A DNA stretch of 64,000 nucleotides. Source: WHSW01 sp963842795 (GTDB lineage Bacteria > Actinomycetota > Thermoleophilia > Solirubrobacterales > 70-9). Each line of letters begins with the position of its first letter. Positions within the stretch are counted from its first letter, which is position 1. A program made the position numbers and the translations under genes. Under the pieces are notes generated by a model. It was not told the DNA's origin, did not search any database, and saw only the letters and a list, made by a program, of their open reading frames with translations. Shown here piece after piece: positions 41,148 to 49,507 of this stretch. The stretch lies in contig CAWJHV010000002.1 of assembly GCA_963842795.1 (NCBI GenBank), positions 1 through 64,000 of the forward strand, read 5' to 3'.

Positions 41148-41885
41148 GTGTTCGACCACGTCGGCATCCATGTCTCGGACCTGGCCGCGTCCGAGCAGTT
41201 CTACCGCACCGTCCTCTCCGCGCTGGGGGTCGAGCCCAGCCACGCGGACGCCGGGCTCGTCGAGTGGGAGGACTGGGCCATCGGGCCCACGGACCGCGAG
41301 CACCCCGTGACCCGCGGCCTGCACGTCGGGTTCCCCGCGCCGAGCCGCGCGGCCGTGGACGCCTTCTGGCAGGCGGGGATCGACGCCGGGTACCGCGACG
41401 ACGGGGCGCCCGGGCCGCGCACGGAGTACGGGCCCGACTACTACGGCGGGTTCCTGCTCGACCCGGACGGCAACAGCGTCGAGGCAGTGCACGTGGAGCG
41501 GGCGCACCCCGTGCCCGGCGGCCGCGTCGAACACCTGTGGATCCGCGTCGCCGACCTCGCGGCGTCCAAGCGCTTCTATACGACGATCGCGCCCCACGCC
41601 GGGATCCGGCTGGGGGCCGACGAGCCCGGCCGCGTGCAGTTCACGGGCGAGGACTACAGCTTCTCGCTGGTCGACGACGGCCGACCGCTCACGGAGCACG
41701 TCCACATCGCGTTCCCCGCCCGCGAGGACGCCACGGTCCGCGCGTTCCACGCCGCCGCGCTCGCCGCCGGCTACGAGGACCACGGCGGTCCGGGGGAGCG
41801 CGCCGTGTACCACCCCGGCTACTACGGCGCGTTCGTCCTGGACCCCGACGGGCACAACGTCGAAGTCGTCAACCACAACGACTAG
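41148..41885 (+). CDS. VOC-superfamily protein, tandem glyoxalase-like domains
   Basis: 245 residues made of two vicinal-oxygen-chelate modules: FDHVGIHVSDLAASEQFYRT to YYGGFLLDPDGNSVEAVHVE, and EHLWIRVADLAASKRFYTTI to GYYGAFVLDPDGHNVEVVNH. Each has the His near its start and the Glu at its end that commonly bind metal. Start is GTG. The stop overlaps that of the convergent AHSA1-type gene by 4 bp. Possible roles are dioxygenase, glyoxalase or drug binding; none can be fixed. Confidence 0.88.
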   Translation: MFDHVGIHVSDLAASEQFYRTVLSALGVEPSHADAGLVEWEDWAIGPTDREHPVTRGLHVGFPAPSRAAVDAFWQAGIDAGYRDDGAPGPRTEYGPDYYGGFLLDPDGNSVEAVHVERAHPVPGGRVEHLWIRVADLAASKRFYTTIAPHAGIRLGADEPGRVQFTGEDYSFSLVDDGRPLTEHVHIAFPAREDATVRAFHAAALAAGYEDHGGPGERAVYHPGYYGAFVLDPDGHNVEVVNHND

Positions 41886-42331
41886 CCCTGGAGCTCCTTT
41901 TCCAGGGCGTCCAACAGGCTGCCCATACCCTCGGCGCGCCCGGCAGGGGACTCGTGGCCGTCGAGGAACGCGCCCTGCTCGGTGAAGATCATGTGGGTTC
42001 CGCTGTCGCCCGCGGGTGTGAACTCCACCGTCGCCAGCGAGACGGAGATCCTCGTCCCCTCCAGGACCATTTCGTAGGTGTAGACGATGCGCTTGGCCGG
42101 GACGATGTCGTGGAGGAGCGCCTCATAGCGGTAGGCGCGGCCATCCGGCGCGGCGCCCTGGCTGCGCTCTCGTCCGCCGACGCGGAAGTCGAGCTCGAGA
42201 TGCACATCGGCGTCGACGTACCAGCGCGCCTTGGCCTCCCGATCGGCCCAGGCCGCGAATGCTCGCTCGGGCGACACCTCGTACCTGCGCTCGACAACAA
42301 AGGTGGCGTGCTCCACCGCTCGTCCGCTCAT
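41882..42331 (-). CDS. AHSA1/SRPBCC-family protein
   Basis: 149 residues of the AHSA1 (START-like) type: FVVERRYEVSPERAFAAWAD, WYVDADVHLELDFRVGGRER, RYEALLHDIVPAKRIVYTYE, and the C-terminal helix GMGSLLDALEKELQG. Its ATG overlaps the stop of the ArsR gene, the classic ArsR-AHSA1 pair of Actinobacteria. Ligand unknown. Confidence 0.9.
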   Translation of the reverse strand: MSGRAVEHATFVVERRYEVSPERAFAAWADREAKARWYVDADVHLELDFRVGGRERSQGAAPDGRAYRYEALLHDIVPAKRIVYTYEMVLEGTRISVSLATVEFTPAGDSGTHMIFTEQGAFLDGHESPAGRAEGMGSLLDALEKELQG

Positions 42332-42687
42332 CGCTCGCCCCCTTTCGGGTCGTCGTTGCCCTCACCGAGGAACTCGCCAAGGCGGTCGAAGCGGCGCTCC
42401 CAGCTCGACCGCCGCGCGCCGATCCATCGCTCCACGGACCGCAGTGCCGCCGGCTCGATCCGGCAGGTCCGGACTCGCCCAAGCTTCTCGGAGCGGACGA
42501 GGCCGCTCTGCTGCAGAACCTGCAGGTGCTGGACGACCGCCGACAGCGACATCGGCAGCGGCTGCGCGAGTTCGCTGACCGTGGCCGGGCCGCGGCTCAA
42601 TCGCTCGACGATGACCCTTCTGTTGGGATCGGCCAGCGCGTGAAAGACGCGATCGACGGGTTCACGCGCCGCACGTCGGTGAAGCAT
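42328..42687 (-). CDS. ArsR-family transcriptional regulator
   Basis: 119 residues with a winged HTH: VDRVFHALADPNRRVIVERL, ATVSELAQPLPMSLSAVVQH, LQVLQQSGLVRSEKLGRVRT. No cysteine pair for metal sensing is visible, in line with ArsR proteins of the AHSA1-linked type. ATG at 42687 is chosen from the family start; the AT-rich sequence CTTAAGTATATTGG just upstream, in the divergent gap to 42740, may be the operator. Confidence 0.9.
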   Translation of the reverse strand: MLHRRAAREPVDRVFHALADPNRRVIVERLSRGPATVSELAQPLPMSLSAVVQHLQVLQQSGLVRSEKLGRVRTCRIEPAALRSVERWIGARRSSWERRFDRLGEFLGEGNDDPKGGER

Positions 42688-42739
42688 CGGCTTAAGTATA
42701 TTGGCGCCCAAGGACGGTTCGACCAAAGGAGCACCAGGC

Positions 42740-43372
42740 ATGTCACTCGCCCGAGTCCAGAACTTCTCCATCTCACTCGACGGCTTCGGCACCGGTGAAG
42801 GTGTGAGCCACGACGCATATTTCGGTCACGCCGGGGACAGGCTGCACGAATGGATGTTCGCCACCCGGTCGTGGGAGCCCGGTGGTAGCGGCGGGGTCGA
42901 CAACGCCTTCGTCCAGCAGTTCGGTCCGGGGGTCGGCGCCGAGATCATGGGTGCCGGGAAGTTCGGCCCACCCGGGTGGCACGAGGACCCGGAGTGGAAG
43001 GGCGCGTGGGGTGCCAACCCGCCGTTCCACACACCGACCTTCATCCTCACCCATCACCCCCGCCCGTCGATCGAGATGGAGGGCGGCACGACGTTCCACT
43101 TCATCGACGCTTCGCCCGCCGAGGCGCTCGAGACGGCGCGCGAGGCTGCGGACGGCCAGGACGTCCGCCTCGGCGGGGGTCCCACCATGATCCGCGACTT
43201 CCTTGCCGCGGGACTCGTGGACCACATGCACACGGTGGTGGTCCCGATCCTGCTCGGCCGAGGCGTACGCCTCTGGGACGGACTGGAGGGTCTCGAGAAG
43301 GACTACAAGGTCGAGGCGACCTCCTCGCCCAGCGGAGTCACGCACGTGACGTTCACCCGTGCGGGCGTCTGA
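42740..43372 (+). CDS. RibD C-terminal/dihydrofolate reductase-family protein
   Basis: 210 residues: VQNFSISLDGFGTGEG, TFILTHHPRPSIEMEGGTTF, REAADGQDVRLGGGPTMIRD, LAAGLVDHMHTVVVPILLGR, RLWDGL. This is the YwjB/YyaP-like branch of the DHFR/RibD_C fold, probably an NADPH-dependent reductase of unknown substrate. AAAGGAG lies upstream of the ATG. Divergent from the ArsR gene across a 52-bp gap and therefore possibly under its control. It is paralogous to the convergent gene at 43412. Confidence 0.88.
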   Translation: MSLARVQNFSISLDGFGTGEGVSHDAYFGHAGDRLHEWMFATRSWEPGGSGGVDNAFVQQFGPGVGAEIMGAGKFGPPGWHEDPEWKGAWGANPPFHTPTFILTHHPRPSIEMEGGTTFHFIDASPAEALETAREAADGQDVRLGGGPTMIRDFLAAGLVDHMHTVVVPILLGRGVRLWDGLEGLEKDYKVEATSSPSGVTHVTFTRAGV

Positions 43373-43411
43373 GCCGTTGCGCTCGATTCGCTGACCGCTG
43401 GGCGACCCGTT

Positions 43412-44059
43412 CTATGTCGCCACCCTGTACTTCAGGTGGGCGACGCCGGGCGCCTCGACGGCTCGGACCTGCTCGAGTTGCACGTCCGCGTCCCCGAGGT
43501 TGTCGAAGAGGCGAGCACCGTCGCCGAGCACCACCGGAACGACGTGGAGCTCGAGTACGTCCAACAGCCCCGCCGCCAGGTACTGCCCCGCGACGTCGGC
43601 GCCTCCCCAAAGCATTACGTCCTTGCCGCCGGCGGCCTCCCTTGCCTGTTCGAGCGCGGACTCGATTCCTTCGGTGACGAAGTGAAACGTGGTCCCCCCC
43701 TCCATCTCCACGGGATCACGCGGGTGATGGGTGAGGATGAACACTGGGTAGTGGTAGGGAGGGTCGTCGCCCCACCAGCCCCTCCACTGCTCGTCGCCCC
43801 AATCACCACCGCCGATCGGCCCGAACATGTTTCGGCCCATCACAGCGGCCCCGATGTTCTCACGCGATTCATCGACGATCCGTGTGCTCTCGTTCACCTC
43901 GCCGCCCTGCTTGTCGTGGGATTGGCGCCAGGCGGCCAGCGAAACCACCCAGTCGTGGAGCCGCTCGCCGCCCTCGCCGATCGGGTTCTCCTCACTCTGG
44001 TTCGGGCCGGCGACGAAACCGTCCAGCGAGATCGAGATATGACATCTGAGCTTGCTCAT
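43412..44059 (-). CDS. RibD C-terminal/dihydrofolate reductase-family protein, paralog
   Basis: 215 residues with the same fold as its convergent neighbour: CHISISLDGFVAGPNQSEEN, AAVMGRNMFGP, YPVFILTHHPRDPVEMEGGT, VMLWGGADVAGQYLAAGLLD, LHVVPVVLGDGARLFDNLGD. ATG has GAGGAACG upstream. The two paralogs are tail-to-tail 39 bp apart but differ substantially, so they are old duplicates or independent acquisitions. Confidence 0.9.
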   Translation of the reverse strand: MSKLRCHISISLDGFVAGPNQSEENPIGEGGERLHDWVVSLAAWRQSHDKQGGEVNESTRIVDESRENIGAAVMGRNMFGPIGGGDWGDEQWRGWWGDDPPYHYPVFILTHHPRDPVEMEGGTTFHFVTEGIESALEQAREAAGGKDVMLWGGADVAGQYLAAGLLDVLELHVVPVVLGDGARLFDNLGDADVQLEQVRAVEAPGVAHLKYRVAT

Positions 44060-44131
44060 CGTTCCTCCTCGGTAGGCGGCCGCCGCGGCCGTCGGTCCTC
44101 AATGCCTTCATGACCGGTGCACGCCGGGAAA

Positions 44132-44149
44132 CTAATCGCGTTCGATTAG
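44132..44149. promoter_or_regulatory. Perfect dyad CTAATCG-N4-CGATTAG in a divergent promoter
   Basis: Seven-bp perfect arms around CGTT, 19 bp before the flavoprotein ATG at 44168 and 72 bp from the reductase start at 44059. TetR-type operators look like this, yet no DNA-binding regulator is encoded next to it. Confidence 0.5.
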
Positions 44150-44167
44150 CCTCCTCAGCCTTCGATC

Positions 44168-45868
44168 ATGAGCGAATACACCTCACCGACCCCCGTCGAA
44201 GCCTTCTTGGATCCGGATGATCCGGTCCTCTTCCCTCGCCTTACCGCGGCCCAGATCGAGCAGCTGGCCGAAAACGCCGAGACGTTGACGTTGTCGCCGG
44301 GCGAGGTCCTCTTCGAGCAGGCCCAGCGCGATACCCCCTTCTACGTAGTTCTCTCGGGGGCCATCGACATCATCGACCGCCAGCCCGACGGCGATCACTA
44401 TTTCACCCAGTGCCAACCCGGGACCTTCGCCGCCGACATCTCAATGTTCACCGGCGAGCCGACGCTCGCGCGAGGGGTCATCGCCGAGGAGAGCTCGATC
44501 CTGGCATTGCCGCCCGATGCGTTGCGCGCGCTGGTCGCCAGCTCAACGGAGCTCGGCGACCTCCTCCTGCGCACGATGATCACGCGTCGTGAGTGGCTGA
44601 AGGGCCAGGGCTACGGCTACGAGCTGCTGATCGGCAGACGCTCATCCGGCGAGGCCTTCGCGATCCGCGAGCTGCTGCAGCGCAATCTGGTCCCGTTCAG
44701 CTGGCACGACATCGACACCGACGCCGAAAGCCAGGCCCTGCTCGCCCGCCTCGGCATCGGTCCCGATGAAAGCCCCGTGCTGGTCCGCACCCACAACGTG
44801 CTGCGGTGCCCGACGGTCACCCAGGTCGCCGACGAGCTCGGCCTGCGCGCCCAGGTCGATCAGCAGGTCTTCGACGTCGTCGTCCTCGGGGCGGGTCCCG
44901 CTGGCTTGGCCACCGCCGTCTACGCCTCGTCGGAGGGGCTCAAGACGCTGGTGATCGAGCGCTTCGCTCCGGGAGGGCAGGCGGGAACCAGCGCCCGGAT
45001 CGAGAACTACCTCGGCTTTCCCACAGGTCTATCCGGGTCGGATTTGACCCAGCGGGCGACGCTGCAGGCGCGAAAGTTCGGCGCCGTCATCTCCAGCGCT
45101 CATGAGGGGTGCCGCTTGCCGGAGTTCACGGCGGACGGGCTGCGGGACCTGGCGCTCGGTGACGGCCAGGAGGTGCGCGCCCGTTGTGTCGTACTCGCCA
45201 CGGGCGCCGACTATCGACGCTTGCCGGCGGACGAAGCTGAGCGCTTCGAAGGCCTGGGCCTCTATTACGCGGCCACCCACCTCGAGGCCCTCCAAGCCTC
45301 GGGGGAGGACGTGGTCGTGGTCGGTGGCGGCAACTCAGCCGGCCAGGCGGTGGTCAACCTCGCCTCCTATGCCCGCCGCATCTACCTGGTGGTGCGACGC
45401 TCGTTGAGCGCGACGATGTCTCGTTACCTCATCGATCGCATCGAAGCCGCCGACAACGTCGAGATTTGGGAGGGCTGCGAGGTGAAGGCCCTTCATGGTG
45501 GTGAGGAGCTCGAGGCTGTCACGCTCGTGGGCCGAGATCAGAGCGAGCGTCGACTGGACACCACGGCCCTGTTCGCCATGATCGGCGCCTCCCCGCGGAC
45601 CGAGGACGTCGTCGGCCTGGTCGGCCTCGATGAGAAGGGGTTCATCGTCACGGGCGAGGACGCGCGCCTTCATCCGACCTTTGCCGAGCACCAAGAAGGC
45701 AGCGACCACCAACCCCTGCTCCTGGAGACCACCCGACCGGACATCTTCGCCACCGGCGATGTCCGAAGTGGCTCGACCAAGCGGGTGGCTTCGGCCGTCG
45801 GAGACGGTGCCCTCGTCGTTCGCTCGATGCACGCGGCGCTCAATCGTCGCCGCGGCGCCGCTCTGTGA
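44168..45868 (+). CDS. cNMP-binding + glutaredoxin-like + thioredoxin-reductase-like flavoprotein
   Basis: 566 residues. The N-terminal cyclic-nucleotide-binding fold (about 20-145) has PGEVLFEQAQRDTPFYVVLS and PGTFAADISMFTGEPTLARG. A middle glutaredoxin-like segment (about 155-225; LQRNLVPFSWHDIDTDAESQ, VLVRTHNVLRCPT) follows. The TrxR-like part has two dinucleotide folds (VVLGAGPAGLATAVYASSEG and DVVVVGGGNSAGQAVVNLAS) and the C-terminal FAD motif IFATGDVRSGSTKRVASAVG. The CxxC redox pair of genuine thioredoxin reductases is replaced (YYAATHLEA), so it is not a standard TrxR. Confidence 0.92.
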   Translation: MSEYTSPTPVEAFLDPDDPVLFPRLTAAQIEQLAENAETLTLSPGEVLFEQAQRDTPFYVVLSGAIDIIDRQPDGDHYFTQCQPGTFAADISMFTGEPTLARGVIAEESSILALPPDALRALVASSTELGDLLLRTMITRREWLKGQGYGYELLIGRRSSGEAFAIRELLQRNLVPFSWHDIDTDAESQALLARLGIGPDESPVLVRTHNVLRCPTVTQVADELGLRAQVDQQVFDVVVLGAGPAGLATAVYASSEGLKTLVIERFAPGGQAGTSARIENYLGFPTGLSGSDLTQRATLQARKFGAVISSAHEGCRLPEFTADGLRDLALGDGQEVRARCVVLATGADYRRLPADEAERFEGLGLYYAATHLEALQASGEDVVVVGGGNSAGQAVVNLASYARRIYLVVRRSLSATMSRYLIDRIEAADNVEIWEGCEVKALHGGEELEAVTLVGRDQSERRLDTTALFAMIGASPRTEDVVGLVGLDEKGFIVTGEDARLHPTFAEHQEGSDHQPLLLETTRPDIFATGDVRSGSTKRVASAVGDGALVVRSMHAALNRRRGAAL

Positions 45869-45911
45869 CGGCTTGCGGCTTCGCCGGTCTCGCGGCCGCC
45901 GCCTGGAAGCG

Positions 45912-46355
45912 ATGGCTTCGGCAACGGTAGATAGGAGCGCCGAGCCGCAAGCTCAACTGCGCGCCTCGGTGCTGTGGGGCGTCCTCGTCGGCGCTCTGCA
46001 GGCCGGGACCCCGCTCGCCTTCTGGTGCTTGAACACCGCCACCGTCTATGCGTTGGGCCTCATCGCGATTGCCTCGGTCTACATCGGCTTTGCCGTCGCC
46101 GACGGCAGGTGGAAGGTGATCGCCGTAGAGAGCGGCGTGGCCTTCGCCTTCGTTGTCGTGGCTGCCGCGGCGATAACCGGCTCGGCGTGGCTGCTGGCGG
46201 CGGGCCTGCTCGGACACGGCCTCAAGGACCTTTGGCAGCACCGCACCCGGTTCGTCAGGGGCACGCGCTGGTGGCCGCCGTTCTGCATGGCCGTCGACTT
46301 CGTCGTGGCGGCGATTATCGTCGTCGAGATCGCCGCCGGAATGCACTTCCGCTAA
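45912..46355 (+). CDS. Small polytopic membrane protein
   Basis: 147 residues with four hydrophobic segments (about 20-42, 45-62, 70-98, 122-142) and a basic loop (KDLWQHRTRFVRGTRWW). ATG at 45912, 43 bp after the flavoprotein stop, suggests co-transcription. No domain recognised. Confidence 0.8.
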   Translation: MASATVDRSAEPQAQLRASVLWGVLVGALQAGTPLAFWCLNTATVYALGLIAIASVYIGFAVADGRWKVIAVESGVAFAFVVVAAAAITGSAWLLAAGLLGHGLKDLWQHRTRFVRGTRWWPPFCMAVDFVVAAIIVVEIAAGMHFR

Positions 46356-46418
46356 GCGGTTGCGGATGGATCAAGAGCCCGTTGCGAAGCCGTCTCGGCC
46401 CGCTTGCCAGGCGGTTGT

Positions 46419-46934
46419 TTAGGCCGCGGGCTCGCGGTGCGGCAGCTTCCAGCCCGGCCGCGGGTAGTGGCACGTGTAGCCGTTCGGGATGCGCTGGAGG
46501 TAATCCTGGTGCTCGGGCTCGGCGTCCCAGAACGGGACGGCCTCGCTCACGTCGGTCACGACCTTCCCGGGCCACAGGCCTGAGGCTTCGACGTCAGCGA
46601 TCGTGTCCTCGGCGACCTGGCGCTGCTCGTCGCTCGTATAGAAGATCTCGGAGCGGTAGGCGGAGCCGATGTCGTTGCCCTGTCGGTCCTTGGTCGTCGG
46701 GTCGTGGATCTGGAAGAAGAACTCGAGGATGTCCCTGTAGGAGATGCGCTCGGGGTCGAAGACGACCTCGACCGCCTCGGCGTGACCGGGATGGTTCCCG
46801 TAGGTCGGGTTGTCGTTCTCGCCACCCGTGTATCCCGCCCGGGTGGAGATGACTCCGTCGCGGTGCCGCAGCAGTTCCTGGACGCCCCAGAAGCAGCCCC
46901 CTGCGAGGATCGCGGTCTCGTAGTTGTCGCTCAT
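46419..46934 (-). CDS. msrA: Peptide-methionine (S)-S-oxide reductase MsrA
   Basis: 171 residues. The catalytic GCFWG motif has Cys14; TRAGYTGGENDNPTYGNHPG, HAEAVEVVFDPERISYRDIL and FFQIHDPTTKDRQGNDIGSA are all canonical. It reduces methionine-S-sulfoxide in proteins. Near the C-terminus, PNGYTCHYPRPGW provides one possible resolving Cys. Convergent with the membrane protein gene at 45912. Fits the oxidative-stress theme of this section. Confidence 0.97.
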   Translation of the reverse strand: MSDNYETAILAGGCFWGVQELLRHRDGVISTRAGYTGGENDNPTYGNHPGHAEAVEVVFDPERISYRDILEFFFQIHDPTTKDRQGNDIGSAYRSEIFYTSDEQRQVAEDTIADVEASGLWPGKVVTDVSEAVPFWDAEPEHQDYLQRIPNGYTCHYPRPGWKLPHREPAA

Positions 46935-47044
46935 CGCGTTGTCCTTCCTTCGAAGTTCTGTTTGAGACTAGGGCCCCGGCGTCGGCGAGCTTTCAGATGC
47001 TCGCAGAACAGCCAACGGACCCGTGGGCTGTCCGCGGTCCGCGG

Positions 47045-48064
47045 TCAGGCGGGCGCCGGCGTCACCCGCGCCTCGTGATGCGCCCGGAAAGCGACCAGCG
47101 AGCCGCTCTCCTCGTCCCAGAGCTTCAAGCCGAGCGCGGCGATGCCGGTGCGCACGGTGACCACGGGCGTGCGGTCGAACATCGGCTGCTCCTCGTGGGC
47201 CGCGCGCAGCCTGTAGTTGGGGATCCGGGCGCTCAGGTGATGGACGTGGTGGTAGTTCGCGTTGCCGACCGCCCACGCGAGGGGTCGCGGGAGCGCGAGG
47301 TAGGAGCTGCCCTGCAGCGCCGCGAGCTCGAACCGCCACTCGCCACCGGCCTCGTAGTACGTGTCCTCGTACTGGTGCTGGATGAAGAGCATCCAGGCCG
47401 CGATCGCCCCGCCGGCGACCAGCGTCGTTCCCTGGATGATCAGGTAAGTGCCCCAGCCCACCACGCCGGCCCAGCCGACCGCCCATGCCACCAGGGCCAA
47501 ATTGGTGGCGACGACGCTGAGCAGGATCCGACGCGACATGCCGCGCTGGGGGAAGCGGCGCTCGAACAGGAAGACGAGGCTCGGGCCGACGAGCAACAGC
47601 AGGATGGGGTTGCGGTAGGCGCGGTACCCCAGCCGCCGCAGGAGCGACGCGCGCTCGTACTCGGCGACGGTCATCGTGTAGATCTCACCGGCCCCGCGGT
47701 GGTCGAGGTTGCCCGCGTGGGCGTGGTGAAGGCTGTGCTGGCGCTGCCACCACCGATACGGCGTGAAGAGCAGGTAGCCGAGCGCGTGGCCCCAGCCGGC
47801 GTTGGCCGCCCTCGACTCGAACAGCGAGTTGTGGGTGAGGTCGTGAAACAGCGAGTACATGCGGATCAGGAACACGGTCGCCACCAAACCAAGAGCCACC
47901 GCGGCGAGCGGGCCGGGCCGGACGACGACCGCCAGCACCCACACGCCCAGGTACGGCAGGACTGCGCTCGCGAGCTGCGCGAGGCTGCGCGTGCGATCGA
48001 CGGCGAGGTAGGGGGCCAGGTTCTGCTTCCAGGCCCGGCGATTCGGGATCTCAGCGGCGTCCAC
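47045..48064 (-). CDS. Fatty acid desaturase (acyl-lipid, DesA/DesK-type fold)
   Basis: 339 residues. The three His boxes that bind the di-iron centre are HDLTHNS, HSLHHAHAGN and YHHVHHLSARIPNYRL; four membrane helices lie between and before them (VLPYLGVWVLAVVV, AALGLVATVFLIRMYSL, LLSVVATNLALVAWAVGW, LIIQGTTLVAGGAIAAWML). It would introduce a double bond into membrane lipids. It is a single gene, 110 bp upstream of msrA on the same strand. Confidence 0.93.
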   Translation of the reverse strand: MDAAEIPNRRAWKQNLAPYLAVDRTRSLAQLASAVLPYLGVWVLAVVVRPGPLAAVALGLVATVFLIRMYSLFHDLTHNSLFESRAANAGWGHALGYLLFTPYRWWQRQHSLHHAHAGNLDHRGAGEIYTMTVAEYERASLLRRLGYRAYRNPILLLLVGPSLVFLFERRFPQRGMSRRILLSVVATNLALVAWAVGWAGVVGWGTYLIIQGTTLVAGGAIAAWMLFIQHQYEDTYYEAGGEWRFELAALQGSSYLALPRPLAWAVGNANYHHVHHLSARIPNYRLRAAHEEQPMFDRTPVVTVRTGIAALGLKLWDEESGSLVAFRAHHEARVTPAPA

Positions 48065-48148
48065 TTCGGCCTCCGTCCGTGGGGGTTTCTGAGACTCCGT
48101 ACGCCGCCGCGGGCGAGTCGGATCAGCGTGCGGGTACCGGGGCCGGGA

Positions 48149-48778
48149 CTACTGCTCGTAGTCCTCGACGGTGTCCGCGTCGCGCACCGATGCCGCGTCG
48201 GGGTCGAGTCCGAACTCCTCGCGTGCCTCGCGCTGGCGAAGCAGATCCCAGCACCGGTCGAGCTCGACCTTCAGCTCTGACAGCCGAGCGTGCCGTTGGT
48301 CGTCGGGACCCTGGGCCTCGCCGGCCTCGAGCAGCTCTCGCTCCTCGGCGACCATGGCCTCGATCCGACTACGTAGGTCGGCGTCGTTCACGCGAGCGAC
48401 CATACCGCGTCGCAGATGGCGGCTCACGTCGCCGACGAGATCGGTTCGCACGTGCCGGTCCACGAAGCGCCACCGCCCGTCGCGGCGCTCGAAGCGGTCG
48501 TGGTAGCGACCGCTGACGATCGGTTGCAGATCCAGTCCGGGCAACGCCTGCAGAGCGGTGAAGTACGAACGCGAGACCGCCGTGCCTGCCTCTTCGTCGA
48601 CCTCGATCGCGATGTTGGTGGTGACGTGCTTGGTCCGCGGCGTACCGTCGTCGTAGACGATCAGGTTGTCCCGGAGCACCTTCTCGATCGCCTCTCGACC
48701 GCTTACCGACCCTGCCGCCCCCGTGAATGTGGCGTCGGCGAGCAGGGCGCCAACCCCTCGAAAATCGCCGTCGTCCAC
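48149..48778 (-). CDS. SnoaL-like domain fused to a DUF2630 domain
   Basis: 209 residues from GTG. Residues 1-125 are an NTF2/SnoaL-like domain (FRGVGALLADATFTGAAGSV, RYHDRFERRDGRWRFVDRHV). Residues about 128-209 match DUF2630: DADLRSRIEAMVAEERELLE, ELDRCWDLLRQREAREEFG and the terminal ADTVEDYEQ. The normal first helix of the SnoaL domain (AIENLIATYAELV) is encoded in frame upstream, but no ATG, GTG or TTG precedes it, so the N-terminus is truncated, uses a rare start, or the sequence has an error. Function unknown. Confidence 0.8.
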   Translation of the reverse strand: MDDGDFRGVGALLADATFTGAAGSVSGREAIEKVLRDNLIVYDDGTPRTKHVTTNIAIEVDEEAGTAVSRSYFTALQALPGLDLQPIVSGRYHDRFERRDGRWRFVDRHVRTDLVGDVSRHLRRGMVARVNDADLRSRIEAMVAEERELLEAGEAQGPDDQRHARLSELKVELDRCWDLLRQREAREEFGLDPDAASVRDADTVEDYEQ

Positions 48779-48947
48779 GAGCTCGGCGTAGGTTGCGATC
48801 AGGTTCTCGATCGCTCGGCTGCTCGACGGTGGATCGGCCGGATGCGGCTGGACGCTGATGTCGACAGTCTCCCGCTCCCGCGTGGTCGTCGACCAGCCCC
48901 CCGGTGCAGGCGAGCCGCCTGCACCGGGTTGACCCTGCCTGCGCCGG

Positions 48948-49454
48948 CTAGGCTGCCGCGCCGCTGCCGACCCGATGGTCGGCGCCGGGCCTCGCCCGCT
49001 CGGCGAGTCCGCGATCGGTCGGATCGACCGACTGGGTTGCGGCGAGCCTGAACAGCGTGAGCGCGCCGAGCAAGAGGCCGACGTCGCGCAGCGCGATGTC
49101 GCCGTAGCCGCCGACGAGCACGAGGCTGAGAATGATGCCGCCGAGCCATGCGGCGACGAGCAGGCCGCCGAACCGGGGCATGATCAGGACGACGAACCCG
49201 GCGAGGATCTCGACGACGCCGACGCCGTACATCGCGTCCTGGGCGCTGCCGGGAAGGATGTCGTTGAACTCGGTGGCCAGGTACGCGGGCCAGTTGTCAT
49301 TCAGGACCTCGGCGAACTTGTCGAGGCCCATCAGTACCGGTAGCACGAAGAAACCGATCCGCAGCAGGGTGAATGCCTGGGCTACGGGGTCCTCGCGCAG
49401 ACGCGTCATCGATGGGAACGGGATGGGTCGCAGCGCGGCTGCAATAGCGTTCAT
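48948..49454 (-). CDS. DoxX-family membrane protein
   Basis: 168 residues with four membrane helices: TLLRIGFFVLPVLMGLDKFA, the VGVVEILAGFVVLIMPRFG helix with its conserved Glu, LLVAAWLGGIILSLVLVGG and IALRDVGLLLGALTLFRLA, the DoxX pattern. AAAGGAGCAACCAG precedes the ATG at 49454; longer upstream frames overlap the MarR gene and have no support. Small DoxX proteins often accompany redox regulators, and here it follows a MarR gene by 53 bp. Confidence 0.9.
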   Translation of the reverse strand: MNAIAAALRPIPFPSMTRLREDPVAQAFTLLRIGFFVLPVLMGLDKFAEVLNDNWPAYLATEFNDILPGSAQDAMYGVGVVEILAGFVVLIMPRFGGLLVAAWLGGIILSLVLVGGYGDIALRDVGLLLGALTLFRLAATQSVDPTDRGLAERARPGADHRVGSGAAA

Positions 49455-49507
49455 CTGGTTGCTCCTTTCGGGGGTCGGTGCGGTTAGCGACCCCGCGGAG
49501 CCGGTTC

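Noticed and set aside
38552..41167. Longest possible frame of 871 codons from 41167
   Set aside because: The first 34 codons overlap the VOC start region and have no domain support; a GTG at 41065 and the separate oxidase start at 40291 are better supported.
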